A DNA stretch of 64,000 nucleotides from an uncultured Gammaproteobacteria bacterium (lineage in GTDB: Bacteria > Pseudomonadota > Gammaproteobacteria > GCA-002705445 > GCA-002716945), in the NCBI GenBank assembly GCA_905479195.1, contig CAJQLO010000001.1, positions 124,001-188,000 on the forward strand, given 5' to 3'. The translations under genes were made by a program, and so were the position numbers. The notes below the pieces were generated by a model, which did no database searches, was not told where the DNA came from, and saw only the letters and a program-made list of their open reading frames with translations. Shown here in pieces: positions 1 to 9,035 of the stretch; within the stretch, counting starts at the first letter, position 1; each line of letters begins with the position of its first letter.

Positions 1-703
1 AGAATCTATAAATTTTTATAGAGAGTTGAGAAAGCTTAACCCATCGCCATATATGTATTATTTAAATATGGGTGATTATCAAATTGTTGGCTCCTCACCT
101 GAAATTTTAGTACGTTTAGAAGATGACTTGATTACTGTAAGGCCAATAGCCGGAACAAGACCTCGTGGTAAAAATGAGAGTGAAGATAATATTTTAGAGA
201 ATGAACTAAGAAATGATCCTAAGGAGCTAGCTGAACATTTAATGTTAATTGATCTTGGAAGAAATGATGCAGGGAAAGTATCAAAAGTCGGTTCTATTAA
301 GTTAACAGATAAAATGATGATAGAAAAATATTCTCATGTAATGCACATGGTATCTAATGTAACTGGTAATATTGAAAAAAAACTAGGTATGATAGATGTG
401 CTTAAATCTACTTTCCCTGCAGGAACAGTATCTGGAGCCCCAAAAATAAGAGCAATTGATATTATTTATGAATTAGAGACAATCAAGCGTGGAATTTATG
501 CCGGCGCTATTGGATATCTTGGTTGGAATGGTAATATGGATACTGCTATAGCTATCAGGACATGTGTTATAAAGGATGGCAAGCTTAATATCCAGTGTGG
601 AGCTGGAATAGTTAATGATTCTATTGCAGAATTGGAGTGGGAAGAAACATTAAATAAAGGCAAGGCAATTGTGCAGGCATATAAAAATTTAAGGAATAAA
701 TAA
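1..703 (+). CDS. trpE: Anthranilate synthase component I, C-terminal part (5' end outside window)
   Basis: This is the chorismate-binding half of anthranilate synthase, which with TrpG makes anthranilate from chorismate and glutamine, the first step of tryptophan synthesis. The frame is open from the first bases of the window, and a TTG at position 26 is internal to the protein. About 230 of the usual roughly 500 residues are present. Visible family motifs are [30 protein letters not shown] and GAGIVNDS, which form the chorismate and magnesium site. The N-terminal domain that carries the tryptophan feedback site lies outside the window, so regulation cannot be judged. It is followed two bases later by trpG, so the two subunits are almost certainly co-transcribed. 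Confidence 0.95.
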   Translation, partial: ESINFYRELRKLNPSPYMYYLNMGDYQIVGSSPEILVRLEDDLITVRPIAGTRPRGKNESEDNILENELRNDPKELAEHLMLIDLGRNDAGKVSKVGSIKLTDKMMIEKYSHVMHMVSNVTGNIEKKLGMIDVLKSTFPAGTVSGAPKIRAIDIIYELETIKRGIYAGAIGYLGWNGNMDTAIAIRTCVIKDGKLNIQCGAGIVNDSIAELEWEETLNKGKAIVQAYKNLRNK

Positions 704-705
704 AT

Positions 706-1278
706 ATGATACTGATGATAGATAATTATGATTCTTTCACCTATAACATTGTTCAGTATCTTGGGGAACTTGGAGCAGAGTTAGTTGTTCATAGGAATGA
801 TCAAATAACATTAGATCAAATAAAATCTTTAAACCCTGAGAAAATTATAATTTCACCTGGACCATGCACTCCTAATGAGGCAGGAATATCAGTAGAAGTA
901 ATACGCTCTTTCTATAAATTATTACCAATATTGGGAGTATGTTTAGGACATCAAAGTATTGGACAAGCTTTTGGGGGAAAAATTATCTCTTCTAAAAGAA
1001 TTATGCACGGCAAAACATCTCCAATATTCCATAATGATAGTGAAATGTATAAAATGGTTTCAAATCCTTTTGATGCCACAAGATATCACTCTTTGGTTAT
1101 CGATCAGTTATCGCTTCCCGAATGTTTAAATGTTACAGCATGGTCAGAAGAAAATGATGGTATTGAAATAATGGGTATATGCCATAATGACTACCCTACC
1201 TTTGGATTACAATTCCATCCAGAGTCAATATTAACGAGTTCTGGGCACCAATTACTTAAAAATTTTTTGGAAATATAA
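706..1278 (+). CDS. trpG: Anthranilate synthase component II, glutamine amidotransferase
   Basis: This subunit supplies ammonia from glutamine to TrpE. It is a class I glutamine amidotransferase of 190 residues, a normal length. The N-terminus DNYDSFTYN is typical. The nucleophile is Cys79 in GVCLGHQ, and the other two triad members are His172 and Glu174 in FHPES. It lies two bases after trpE and one base before trpD. In some bacteria this subunit is shared with p-aminobenzoate synthase as PabA. The trp gene order makes TrpG the primary call, but a double role cannot be excluded. Confidence 0.95.
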   Translation: MILMIDNYDSFTYNIVQYLGELGAELVVHRNDQITLDQIKSLNPEKIIISPGPCTPNEAGISVEVIRSFYKLLPILGVCLGHQSIGQAFGGKIISSKRIMHGKTSPIFHNDSEMYKMVSNPFDATRYHSLVIDQLSLPECLNVTAWSEENDGIEIMGICHNDYPTFGLQFHPESILTSSGHQLLKNFLEI

Positions 1279-1279
1279 A

Positions 1280-2293
1280 TTGTATCAAAATCTCATTAAT
1301 AAATTAAAATCAAAAAATGACTTATCTCGAGATGAGGCTAGAGAATTTATTGACTCTGTTCTGCAGGGGGAAATACCATCAAATGTTTTAACTGAATTTC
1401 TTAGATTATTAAATCTCAAAGGATTCAGTTCAGAAGAGCTTACGGGTTTTGCAAAAGCTATGAGAAATATTTCTAATAAAGTTAATTATAATGGTGATGT
1501 TGTAGACAATTGTGGCACTGGTGGAGATGGATTAAAAACATTTAATATTTCAACCACAGCATCTCTGATAGCTTCTTGCTCTGGAGTATGTGTAGCTAAA
1601 CATGGTAATAAAGCTATTACTAGTAACTCAGGCAGTGCTGATATATTAGAGGCTGCAGGAATTAATATTAAATTGTCATCGGAACAAGTCTCAATATGTT
1701 TAGATAAATTAAACTTTGGTTTTATGTTTGCGCCACTCCATCATTCGTCAATGAGACATGTAGCGGCATCTAGACAAGAGATAGCACCTGATAAAACAAT
1801 ATTTAATTTACTAGGGCCTTTAACTAATCCAGCTCAGGCAAAAAGACAGTTAATTGGTGTATATTCAAAATCTCTTATGAAAATTGTAGCAGAAACACTG
1901 ATTAAATTAGGAACAGAAAGGGCTATGGTTGTACATTCTGCTGACGGAATGGATGAAATAAGCATATATGATAAAACCCATATTATAGAAATTAATAATT
2001 CAGAGATGAATTCATATGAGATAGACCCAAGAGATTATTTTACATGCAATTCTACAATTGCTGATATTAAAGTTAATGATTCAGAGCAGAGTTTAGAAAT
2101 GATGCTTAGTGTTATAAAAAATAAAGATACGCCAGCTAGAATGATAGCATTATTAAATGCAGCAGCACTTGTATATATATCTGGAAAATCAAAGACTATA
2201 AGTGATGCGGTTAAAATATGTGAGAATGCACTTAAGTCAAAAAACGTAGATATAAAAGTAAATGAACTAATAAGGTTAACAAATAGTTTTTAA
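1280..2293 (+). CDS. trpD: Anthranilate phosphoribosyltransferase
   Basis: TrpD transfers phosphoribose from PRPP to anthranilate, the second step of tryptophan synthesis. At 337 residues it has the usual length. The PRPP-binding GTGGDG sits at about residues 79-84 and KHGN at 107-110, both diagnostic. The start is a TTG one base after the trpG stop. No in-frame ATG lies at the expected N-terminus, so the TTG is accepted. Tight spacing on both sides suggests translational coupling within trpEGDC. Confidence 0.94.
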   Translation: MYQNLINKLKSKNDLSRDEAREFIDSVLQGEIPSNVLTEFLRLLNLKGFSSEELTGFAKAMRNISNKVNYNGDVVDNCGTGGDGLKTFNISTTASLIASCSGVCVAKHGNKAITSNSGSADILEAAGINIKLSSEQVSICLDKLNFGFMFAPLHHSSMRHVAASRQEIAPDKTIFNLLGPLTNPAQAKRQLIGVYSKSLMKIVAETLIKLGTERAMVVHSADGMDEISIYDKTHIIEINNSEMNSYEIDPRDYFTCNSTIADIKVNDSEQSLEMMLSVIKNKDTPARMIALLNAAALVYISGKSKTISDAVKICENALKSKNVDIKVNELIRLTNSF

Positions 2294-2294
2294 A

Positions 2295-3074
2295 ATGTTA
2301 GATAAAATTATTCAAAATAAAATACTTGAAGTGCAAAAACTAAAAAACCAATTAGATTATTCGGTAAATGATGTAATTGAAATGAACCTTCCTAAAAATA
2401 GTTTTATAAAATCAATTCAGGATAATATAAAATCTGGTAAAAATGCCATCATTGCAGAATTAAAAAGATGTTCTCCAAGCAAGGGTTACCTTAACAAGGA
2501 GTTAGATATAAAAGGTATGGCATCTTTATATGAGGATTCTGGTGCTGCCTGCATATCTGTTCTAACAGATGAAAAATTTTTCAAAGGATCTATAGATGAT
2601 TTAATATTAGTTAAAAAAACAATTAATTTGCCAGTGCTGAGAAAAGATTTTATAATTGATGAGAGCCAGATTATTGAATCAAAAGTTATTGGTGCAGACT
2701 GTATACTCTTAATTGTTGCCTGCCTAACTAGAGAAAAATTTTCTTCTCTATTGAATTTTAGCAAATCACTAGATTTAGATGTTTTAGTTGAAGTGCATGA
2801 TGAATATGAATTAGATTTAGCAATGGAATTTGATTGTAAAATGATAGGTATAAATAATAGAAACTTAAAAACATTTGATGTTTCTACTGATACAAGTAAA
2901 ATACTTAGAAAAAAAATAGTAGATGACAATATTGTAGTTATAAGCGAGAGTGGGATAAAGGATATTAATATAATTAACTCTCTTAACGCAAGTAAGATTC
3001 ATGCGTTTTTAATAGGTGAAAGTCTCATTATTAATAATGATCCTGCTGCTCTTTTGAAAAAATTGGTTAACTAA
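2295..3074 (+). CDS. trpC: Indole-3-glycerol phosphate synthase
   Basis: TrpC closes the indole ring to give indole-3-glycerol phosphate. It is a single-domain (beta/alpha)8 barrel of 259 residues and is not fused to TrpF as it is in E. coli. Conserved features are AELKRCSPSKG, with Glu55 and Lys57 in the active site, VLRKDF, LVEVHD, IGINNRNL and ISESGI. It begins one base after trpD. The trpF, trpB and trpA genes are not in this window, so the pathway is split, as in pseudomonads. Confidence 0.95.
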   Translation: MLDKIIQNKILEVQKLKNQLDYSVNDVIEMNLPKNSFIKSIQDNIKSGKNAIIAELKRCSPSKGYLNKELDIKGMASLYEDSGAACISVLTDEKFFKGSIDDLILVKKTINLPVLRKDFIIDESQIIESKVIGADCILLIVACLTREKFSSLLNFSKSLDLDVLVEVHDEYELDLAMEFDCKMIGINNRNLKTFDVSTDTSKILRKKIVDDNIVVISESGIKDINIINSLNASKIHAFLIGESLIINNDPAALLKKLVN

Positions 3075-3075
3075 T

Positions 3076-3462
3076 ATGAAAAAAACTCTCGGTATTAAGC
3101 ATATAGCATTAAAGGTTAAAAATTTTAAGGATTGTTTAAATTTTTATACTAATTTATTGGAAATGAAAATAGATTGGCAGCCTGATGATGAGAATGCATA
3201 TTTAACGAATGGCAGAGATAATTTAGCTCTTCACTTGGATGAGACACTTGACTTAACTAGCAAGCATAATAGACTCGATCATTTTGGAATAATGCTTAAA
3301 GACAAAGGTGATGTAGACGACTGGTTTAATTTTATGTCTTCAGAAAAAATTACTATATATAAGAAAGTTCAAGACCATAGAGATGGTTCGAGGAGCTTCT
3401 ATTGCTATGATCCAGATTTAAATATTGTTCAATTTCTATGGCATCCGCACCTTAATAAGTAA
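3076..3462 (+). CDS. VOC (glyoxalase/bleomycin-resistance) family protein
   Basis: This 128-residue protein has one vicinal-oxygen-chelate module: an N-terminal GIKHIALKV strand, a central DHFGI strand and a C-terminal YDPDLNIVQF strand. His9 and the His in the central strand fit metal-ligand positions. The final strand, which often carries a Glu ligand (xIEF), has Gln instead, so metal binding may be altered. The substrate cannot be predicted. It starts one base after trpC, and its stop overlaps the speD start (TAATG), so it belongs to the trp-speD transcription unit. In pseudomonads a crp-like gene often occupies this slot. Confidence 0.75.
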   Translation: MKKTLGIKHIALKVKNFKDCLNFYTNLLEMKIDWQPDDENAYLTNGRDNLALHLDETLDLTSKHNRLDHFGIMLKDKGDVDDWFNFMSSEKITIYKKVQDHRDGSRSFYCYDPDLNIVQFLWHPHLNK

Positions 3463-4205
3463 TGTTAAAACAAATAAGCAACGTCAGCTCAACATTAATT
3501 ATCAACTCTTACGAAGGATTTTATGCTAATGGGGGAGCTGCTGATCTTGTTTTGAAAGACAATATATTCAATGAATACAATGCTGAAAAGCTCACTCATA
3601 TTTCTAGGTGTATTTCAAAAACAATCAAAACCGAGATTCTTCATGAATCAAGCCATTCCTTTGAACCATTTGGTGACAGTAGCTCGCTTCTTTTACAAGC
3701 AGATTTAGGGGTATATAATTCTGCAAGTTTACATTTAAAAGAGAGTCATATTACATTTCATACTTACATTGAAGATATCTTGGATAATTTTTTGATCATT
3801 AGACTCGAACTACATATATCTTCATGTTCGGAAGCAAATGTATTTGAATCACTCAAGGATATTATCAGTGCAGATAATGATATGAAGATATTTCCAAATT
3901 TACTAACCATTGATTATTTAAGACGTGGTGCCAAATATGGGGAAAATTCAAATACTATTATAAATGATAACTATAATGTTCTTGATATTAATATTGACTC
4001 TAATTACGATATTTTTTCAAATGATACTTCTAATAAAACAAAATCATCACTCTTATTGCTTAGTCAAGAAGCTATGCTGAATAAGTATCAATCTAAAAAT
4101 AACTTTATGTCTATAGACAAAATATCAGATCTCAGAAATTTCTTATTAAAAAGTTATGCAGAGGAATTCTTGGTAACTGATGAAGTAGACGCTAGATTAA
4201 TATGA
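3462..4205 (+). CDS. speD: S-adenosylmethionine decarboxylase proenzyme, E. coli-type
   Basis: It decarboxylates S-adenosylmethionine to provide aminopropyl groups for spermidine. The protein has 247 residues, slightly shorter than E. coli SpeD (264). The processing site is visible as KESHITFHTY, where cleavage before Ser95 would generate the pyruvoyl group. His100 follows, and the catalytic-type Cys122 lies in SSCSEA. TIDYLRRG matches the TIDYRVRG segment of E. coli SpeD. The position between trpC and coq7 matches the conserved gammaproteobacterial neighbourhood, which supports orthology. A second, much shorter family member occurs at 52228-52611, so the two may have divided roles. Confidence 0.85.
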   Translation: MLKQISNVSSTLIINSYEGFYANGGAADLVLKDNIFNEYNAEKLTHISRCISKTIKTEILHESSHSFEPFGDSSSLLLQADLGVYNSASLHLKESHITFHTYIEDILDNFLIIRLELHISSCSEANVFESLKDIISADNDMKIFPNLLTIDYLRRGAKYGENSNTIINDNYNVLDINIDSNYDIFSNDTSNKTKSSLLLLSQEAMLNKYQSKNNFMSIDKISDLRNFLLKSYAEEFLVTDEVDARLI

Positions 4206-4222
4206 TGATTTAACCATCATAT
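4200..4222. terminator. Possible bidirectional hairpin between speD and coq7
   Basis: ATATGATG at 4200-4207 and CATCATAT at 4215-4222 can form an 8-bp stem with a 7-base loop. It overlaps the stop codons of two convergent genes. A run of eight T lies about ten bases downstream on the plus strand, farther than is ideal, and the stem is AT-rich. It may be a weak terminator or a blocker of read-through. Confidence 0.35.
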
Positions 4223-4846
4223 GTGGTAAGTTATTTTTTTCATTATTTTTGAAAATATACCCATTCCTTTCTTTACCAGTTCTGGAATTTCTTCCGAACC
4301 AATATCTTTTACAGTGCCTCTATGTTTTTCTTCGTCTTCCGCTATTTCTTCTAAAAATATTTTACTTCTGCTGTCTTCAATAGGAAGCAGAGCAATTGAA
4401 TCTTCCAGATGATCTTTTACTTGTTTTTCTGTTTCTTCTATAAAACCAAGTTTCCACTTATTTTCATTTAATCCAGCAAGAGCCCCAAGAGCAAATGATG
4501 CCGAATACCATAAAGGGTTAAGAGTGCTTTTTTTACCATTTAATTCTATCAATCTTAGATTACATAGTTCTAGATGATGATTCTCTTCATCGCATATTTT
4601 ATATAATTGAGATTTTATTTTTGCTTCTTTTGTGAAAGCGGCTTGTCCACGATACAGGGCTTGTGCACAAATTTCACCCATATGATTAATTCTCATTATT
4701 CTTTCAGACTGCAGTTTTTGCTGCTTATTAAGCTCAATCGTGTTTTGATTATGGTTTTTAGGTACGTTATTGCTGTAAATTGCCTCTAAGCCATATTGAA
4801 TTTCATCTATAAAAGAGTCAATTAATGATTTTTGTTTATTATTCAT
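4217..4846 (-). CDS. coq7: Demethoxyubiquinone hydroxylase, Coq7 family
   Basis: Coq7 is a di-iron, membrane-associated monooxygenase that performs the C6 hydroxylation in ubiquinone synthesis. It is the non-flavin alternative to E. coli UbiF. The 209-residue protein shows carboxylate-bridge ligands in repeated helices: MGEICAQ, DEENHHLE and EDEEKH. It is convergent with speD, as in pseudomonads. The window holds many other ubiquinone genes, so its role is clear. The start ATG at 4846 is followed by a hydrophilic N-terminal extension of about 45 residues. Confidence 0.93.
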   Translation of the reverse strand: MNNKQKSLIDSFIDEIQYGLEAIYSNNVPKNHNQNTIELNKQQKLQSERIMRINHMGEICAQALYRGQAAFTKEAKIKSQLYKICDEENHHLELCNLRLIELNGKKSTLNPLWYSASFALGALAGLNENKWKLGFIEETEKQVKDHLEDSIALLPIEDSRSKIFLEEIAEDEEKHRGTVKDIGSEEIPELVKKGMGIFSKIMKKITYHI

Positions 4847-4932
4847 ATCTATTATTTAATCATTATTGAGTCCAGCTATAAATAACTTTTTTTATATATT
4901 TCTTGTATACCTGCAATGATATGCGTAAAATC

Positions 4933-5361
4933 ATGGATACTGTGAATATGAACAAAAATACAAACGACAAAGACTGGTACATAATTGATGCAAAGGCAGC
5001 TGTCCTTGGAAGGCTGGCATCAAAAATTGCCAGTGTTTTAAAAGGTAAGCATAAGCCTACATATCTTCCATATATGGATAATGGTGATTATATAGTTGTT
5101 GTTAATGCAAAAAACCTTACTGTTACTGGTAATAAACTTGAAGATAAAGTTTATTATAAGCATACAGGCTTTATTGGTAATATGAAAAAACCTAATTTAG
5201 CAGCAGTTATGGCTAAAGACCCATCTTTTGTCATCATGAATGCTGTAAAAGGAATGTTGCCTAAAAATCCACTTGGAAGAAGTATGATCAGAAAATTAAA
5301 GATTTATAATGACGAAAAGCATGACCATCATGCGCAAAAACCTAAAAAGTTAGAGATTTAA
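4933..5361 (+). CDS. rplM: 50S ribosomal protein L13
   Basis: L13 is an early-assembly protein of the large ribosomal subunit. Starting at ATG 4933 gives 142 residues with Trp15, exactly the spacing and length of E. coli L13. Upstream in-frame starts at 4903 (TTG) and 4921 (ATG) would add a tail not seen in the family. Typical segments are DWYIIDA, LGRLAS, TGNK, HTGFIG and VKGMLPKNPLGR. It is followed one base later by rpsI, the universal partner. No strong Shine-Dalgarno sequence precedes the chosen start. Confidence 0.95.
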   Translation: MDTVNMNKNTNDKDWYIIDAKAAVLGRLASKIASVLKGKHKPTYLPYMDNGDYIVVVNAKNLTVTGNKLEDKVYYKHTGFIGNMKKPNLAAVMAKDPSFVIMNAVKGMLPKNPLGRSMIRKLKIYNDEKHDHHAQKPKKLEI

Positions 5362-5362
5362 T

Positions 5363-5749
5363 ATGCATAAAACATACGGGACAGGAAGAAGAAAGACATC
5401 AGTAGCACGCGTTTATCTACATGAAGGCACTGGATTAATAACAATTAATTCTCGTGATGTTGATAATTTTGTTCAATCCAAGTCCTTGAAATCATATTTA
5501 ATGGCTCCATTACAGAAATCTGAACTAGAAGGTAAAGTAGACTTAAAAATAAGTGTTTGTGGCGGCGGTCCAAGTGGTCAAGTTGGAGCTATGGTTCATG
5601 GCGTAACTAGAGCTTTAATAAAGTATCAAGGTGATTTATTACCAATTCTACGTAGAGAAGGTTTTGTTACAAGAGATGCTAGAAAAGTTGAGAGAAAGAA
5701 AGTTGGTTTAAGAAAAGCCAGAAAAGCTACACAATTCTCAAAAAGATAA
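5363..5749 (+). CDS. rpsI: 30S ribosomal protein S9
   Basis: S9 is a small-subunit protein whose C-terminal tail reaches the P-site tRNA. The 128 residues include YGTGRRKTSVARV at the N-terminus, GGGPSGQ in the centre and the basic tail ending FSKR, all standard. It sits one base after rplM and ends flush against the convergent rpiA gene, leaving no room for a classical terminator between them. Confidence 0.97.
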   Translation: MHKTYGTGRRKTSVARVYLHEGTGLITINSRDVDNFVQSKSLKSYLMAPLQKSELEGKVDLKISVCGGGPSGQVGAMVHGVTRALIKYQGDLLPILRREGFVTRDARKVERKKVGLRKARKATQFSKR

Positions 5750-6403
5750 TTATATTACGTCAATATTTTTTTCATTAGCTATCAATAATTTGTCTGCAGA
5801 TCGAATTGCAAAAATTCCATTGGTTACAACCCCTGGTATATTATTAAGCAGCTCTTCAAGCTTAATTGGTTCATTAATTTCTAAACCATGAATATCTAGA
5901 ATCACATTACCATTATCTGTTATAAAATTTTCTCTAAGAACAGGTCTGCCACCTAGTTTAATCATTTCCATGGCAACAGAACTTTGTGCCATTTTAATTA
6001 CTTCTATTGGAAGTGGAAATTTTCCTAGCATTCGCACATATTTACTATCATCTACCATGCAGATAAATTTAGAACTTGAATGTGCAACTATTTTTTCCCT
6101 TGTTAATGCACCACCACCACCTTTAATTAATTGTTTGAACTTATTAGCTTCATCTGCTCCATCAATATATATAGGAATTTTTCCAGCTTCTCTTAATTCT
6201 ATTACTTTTATATTTTTTGATTCTACAAGTTTGGTAGTTAATTCTGATGAGGACACAACTGCCTCAATCTTTGATTTAACTTTATCCAGCATATCAATAA
6301 AGCAATTTACTGTTGACCCAGATCCAATACCTACTATATGACCATTTTCAATATATTGTAGTGCTGCCTCAGCAACTTTATTTTTTTTTTCGAGTTGGTT
6401 CAT
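5750..6403 (-). CDS. rpiA: Ribose-5-phosphate isomerase A
   Basis: RpiA interconverts ribose 5-phosphate and ribulose 5-phosphate in the pentose phosphate or Calvin pathway. The 217-residue protein carries the family motifs [24 protein letters not shown] and [14 protein letters not shown], including the catalytic Asp and Lys regions. It is convergent with rpsI without a gap and divergent from ilvA, the usual rpiA-ilvA arrangement in gammaproteobacteria. The poly-T stretch near the 5' end encodes Lys-rich codons and is not a frameshift. Confidence 0.95.
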   Translation of the reverse strand: MNQLEKKNKVAEAALQYIENGHIVGIGSGSTVNCFIDMLDKVKSKIEAVVSSSELTTKLVESKNIKVIELREAGKIPIYIDGADEANKFKQLIKGGGGALTREKIVAHSSSKFICMVDDSKYVRMLGKFPLPIEVIKMAQSSVAMEMIKLGGRPVLRENFITDNGNVILDIHGLEINEPIKLEELLNNIPGVVTNGIFAIRSADKLLIANEKNIDVI

Positions 6404-6471
6404 GTAATTGAGTATTTATAGTTAAATTATATTAATATATCCTGTTATTATACATTATATGTAGGTTCAAA

Positions 6472-7998
6472 ATGACAGAAAAAAAATTAAAATTAGTCTA
6501 TAAAAAAATTACAACTTCTCATGTCTATGATGTGGCACTCAAAACACCTTTGGATTATGCTAAGAGTCTCTCAAAAAGACTTAAGAATGACATCTATATT
6601 AAGAGAGACGATTTGCAACCTGTATTCTCATTTAAATTAAGAGGAGCATATAATAAAATTTCGCGTTTAAAAAAATCAAAAAATATTATGCATTTAATAG
6701 CTGCATCTGCAGGCAATCATGCACAGGGAGTGGCCCTCTCTTCAAAAAAACTTGGTATTAAGGCAATTATAGTAATGCCAAAAACTACACCTAAAATTAA
6801 AGTCAATGCTGTAAAGTCACTTGGTGGACAAGTAATACTTCATGGGGATACCTATGATGATGCTTATGATTTTGCTATAAAAAAATCAAAAGATGAAAAG
6901 TTAGAATTTATTCATCCATATGATGATTTAGACGTTATTGCTGGACAAGGAACTGTTGCTTTGGAAATTATAGACCAAATTAAAAATAAACCAGATTATG
7001 TTTTCGTGCCAGTTGGGGGAGGTGGGTTATTAGCTGGTATTACTACATATTTAAAATATGAAAGCCCTAAGACAAAAGTTATTGCGGTAGAACCTATTGA
7101 TTCAGATTGCTTTAATCAAGCATTTATTGCTAAAAAACGTGTAAAACTTAAAAGTGTTGGTATTTTTGCAGACGGTGTTGCAGTTAAACAAATTGGTAAA
7201 CATACTTTTGATTTAACTAAAAATGAAGTTTTTAGTTCAATTTTAGTTAGTACCGATGAAATTTGTGCTGGCATAAAAGATCTATATGAAGAAACTAGAA
7301 CGATTGCAGAACCGGCAGGAGCACTATCAATTGCTGGTATTAAGAAATTCATTAAATTACATAAAATAAAAAATAAAACATTTGTTTCAATATTTTGTGG
7401 TGCAAATATGAATTTTGACAGATTAAGACATGTTTCTGAGCGAGCTGAGTTAGGAGAACTAAATGAAATGTTAGTTGGTGTTACAATCCATGAAGAGCCA
7501 GGTAGTTTTAAAAAATTCTGTTCATTAATAGGGAAAAGGTCAATTACAGAATTTAATTATAGGTATTCTGATAATAATAAAGCACATGTATTTGCGGGTA
7601 TTAAGCTCAATAATGGGATGGATGATAAGAAGAAGATATTATCTAGCCTCAAATCAAATAAGTATAAAGTTATAGATTTTACTGATAATGAGATGGCGAA
7701 ATTACATATACGTTATATGGTTGGAGGAGTATCTAAAAATGCAAAAAATGAAAAAGTTTTTAGATTTATTTTCCCAGAGAAACCTGGAGAGCTTCTCCGC
7801 TTCTTAAATGCGATTGGAAGTAAATGGAATATTAGTTTATTTCATTATAGGAACCATGGCGCAGACTTTGGAAGAGTACTTTTAGGCATTCAAGTAGAAC
7901 AAGGTGATATTAAGTCACTTCTAGGGCACTTAAACACCCTTAATTATGAGTTTTTTGAAGAAACTTATAACGAGGCCTATAATTTATTTTTAAGTTAA
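6472..7998 (+). CDS. ilvA: Threonine ammonia-lyase, biosynthetic
   Basis: IlvA deaminates threonine to 2-oxobutanoate, the first step towards isoleucine, using pyridoxal phosphate. The N-terminal catalytic domain has the PLP lysine Lys55 in SFKLRGAY, the phosphate-binding VGGGGLLAG, and SAGNHAQG. The C-terminal third (from about residue 325) holds two ACT-like regulatory repeats, including HEEPGSFKKF and FPEKPGELLRF, as in the long allosteric enzyme. At 508 residues it is near the 514 of E. coli IlvA. It is monocistronic and divergent from rpiA. Isoleucine feedback inhibition is expected from the family. Confidence 0.95.
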   Translation: MTEKKLKLVYKKITTSHVYDVALKTPLDYAKSLSKRLKNDIYIKRDDLQPVFSFKLRGAYNKISRLKKSKNIMHLIAASAGNHAQGVALSSKKLGIKAIIVMPKTTPKIKVNAVKSLGGQVILHGDTYDDAYDFAIKKSKDEKLEFIHPYDDLDVIAGQGTVALEIIDQIKNKPDYVFVPVGGGGLLAGITTYLKYESPKTKVIAVEPIDSDCFNQAFIAKKRVKLKSVGIFADGVAVKQIGKHTFDLTKNEVFSSILVSTDEICAGIKDLYEETRTIAEPAGALSIAGIKKFIKLHKIKNKTFVSIFCGANMNFDRLRHVSERAELGELNEMLVGVTIHEEPGSFKKFCSLIGKRSITEFNYRYSDNNKAHVFAGIKLNNGMDDKKKILSSLKSNKYKVIDFTDNEMAKLHIRYMVGGVSKNAKNEKVFRFIFPEKPGELLRFLNAIGSKWNISLFHYRNHGADFGRVLLGIQVEQGDIKSLLGHLNTLNYEFFEETYNEAYNLFLS

Positions 7999-8000
7999 AA

Positions 8001-8024
8001 AAAAGGCCCTTTTACGGACCTTTT
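8001..8024 (-). terminator. Rho-independent terminator of the histone-like gene, also facing ilvA
   Basis: AAAAGGCCC (8001-8009) and GGACCTTTT (8016-8024) flank a 6-base loop. Read on the minus strand the arms pair fully, with one G-U wobble, and are followed by more T residues, giving a good terminator for the gene at 8076-8405. On the plus strand one C-A mismatch weakens the stem, but it may still stop ilvA transcripts. Confidence 0.75.
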
Positions 8025-8075
8025 AATGTTTTTTGTTCTATTAGGTTACCCTTTTAGAACAATTAGAAAAAATTA

Positions 8076-8405
8076 CTATCTTTTCTTACGCTTAGCTACT
8101 TTTTTCTTAGCTTTTTTCTTAGCTACTTTTTTCTTAGCTTTCTTTTTAGTAGTTTTCTTTTTAGCTACTTTCTTCTTAGCTTTTTTCTTAGCTACTTTTT
8201 TCTTAGCTTTTTTCTTAGCTACTTTCTTCTTAGCTTTTTTCTTAGCTACTTTTTTCTTAGCTTTTTTCTTAGCTACTTTTTTCTTAGCTGCTTTTTTACG
8301 CGTTGTTGTTACTTTCTTTTTCTTAGCAACTTTTTTCTTAGATGCTTTCTTCTTTGTTACTTTAGTTTTTTTCTTAGCAACTTTTGCTTTTTTCTTTGCT
8401 ACCAT
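8076..8405 (-). CDS. Lysine/alanine-repeat histone H1-like protein
   Basis: The 109-residue protein is almost entirely Lys, Ala and Val, with some Thr. From about residue 39 it consists of near-perfect copies of the nine-residue unit KKKVAKKKA and ends RKKR. This composition matches bacterial H1-like DNA-binding proteins of the HctB/AlgP C-tail type, which bind nucleic acid by charge. It has no folded domain that I can recognise. A strong Shine-Dalgarno GGAGG precedes the ATG by about 9 bases, so high expression is plausible. The opposite strand shows a long open frame that merely mirrors the repeat. Confidence 0.8.
   Translation of the reverse strand: MVAKKKAKVAKKKTKVTKKKASKKKVAKKKKVTTTRKKAAKKKVAKKKAKKKVAKKKAKKKVAKKKAKKKVAKKKAKKKVAKKKTTKKKAKKKVAKKKAKKKVAKRKKR
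8085..8290 (-). repeat. 27-bp tandem coding repeats in the histone-like gene
   Basis: Tandem copies of a 27-base unit encode KKKVAKKKA. Copies differ by silent T/C changes, and one copy is interrupted by a Thr-Thr insertion. Repeat number probably varies between strains by slippage or unequal recombination. Confidence 0.8.
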
Positions 8406-8576
8406 GACTGTTTTCCTCCGCAGTGTTGGTGGTTATTTTTAGTTTATTTAGATAAAAATGATATTACAAGTTTTTTTTCAATGTTTTTAATAAAAATTTC
8501 TCTATTTTATAAGTTTTTATCTTTTTTTTTGAATTAATTTTTGATTTATAATTAAAATAATTATTATTTTATCTAA

Positions 8577-9035
8577 TTATTTTTTTTCTAGAGATAAAAT
8601 ATATTCCCAATCTTTTTTTTCTACTTCTGTAATTGATAAGCGATTACCCTTTTGAACAACTCTCATTTTAGATAGTATTTTTTCACTTTTTAATTTTTTT
8701 AGCGTTATTATTTTTGCTAGTTTTCGTTTATATTTTACGTCTACCATCAACCATGTTGGTTTACTTACATCACTTTTTACATCATAATATTTTGCTTTTT
8801 TATTGAAGGCTGTATGGTCTGGATAGGGTTTAGAGTTTATGGTCATTAAGCCATATATTCCTGGAATATCGCAATTAGAGTGATAAAAGAAAGCCATATC
8901 TCCAATGCTCATATCATCCCTAATCATGTTTCTAACTTGATAGTTTCTTATTCCATCCCAAGGTTCAGTTTTATCTTTTTTTAGATTATCAATGCTATAG
9001 TCATCAGGTTCATTTTTCATGAGCCAATATTTCAT
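8577..9035 (-). CDS. EVE domain protein
   Basis: The 152-residue protein is a single EVE domain (PUA-like fold), related to thymocyte nuclear protein 1 and bacterial YTH/EVE readers of modified bases. Characteristic segments are YWLMKNEPDDYSI at the N-terminus, WDGIRNYQVRN and IGDMAFFYHSN, which build the aromatic binding pocket. Its start codon overlaps the zapA stop by four bases, so it is co-transcribed with cell-division genes. Binding to modified cytosine or RNA bases is inferred from the family only. The ligand here is unknown. Confidence 0.88.
   Translation of the reverse strand: MKYWLMKNEPDDYSIDNLKKDKTEPWDGIRNYQVRNMIRDDMSIGDMAFFYHSNCDIPGIYGLMTINSKPYPDHTAFNKKAKYYDVKSDVSKPTWLMVDVKYKRKLAKIITLKKLKSEKILSKMRVVQKGNRLSITEVEKKDWEYILSLEKK

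Noticed and set aside
26-28. TTG as the start of trpE
   Set aside because: The frame stays open to the window edge, and the residues before it (NFYREL) fit the TrpE fold, so the gene is cut by the window.
8085-8290. Possible CRISPR array
   Set aside because: The 27-bp units are contiguous, without unique spacers, and encode a protein repeat.
8026-8442. Long plus-strand frame of repeated FFLATFFLA opposite the histone-like gene
   Set aside because: It is the mirror of the Lys-repeat gene on the minus strand, which has the ribosome site and terminator. No start context supports the plus frame.
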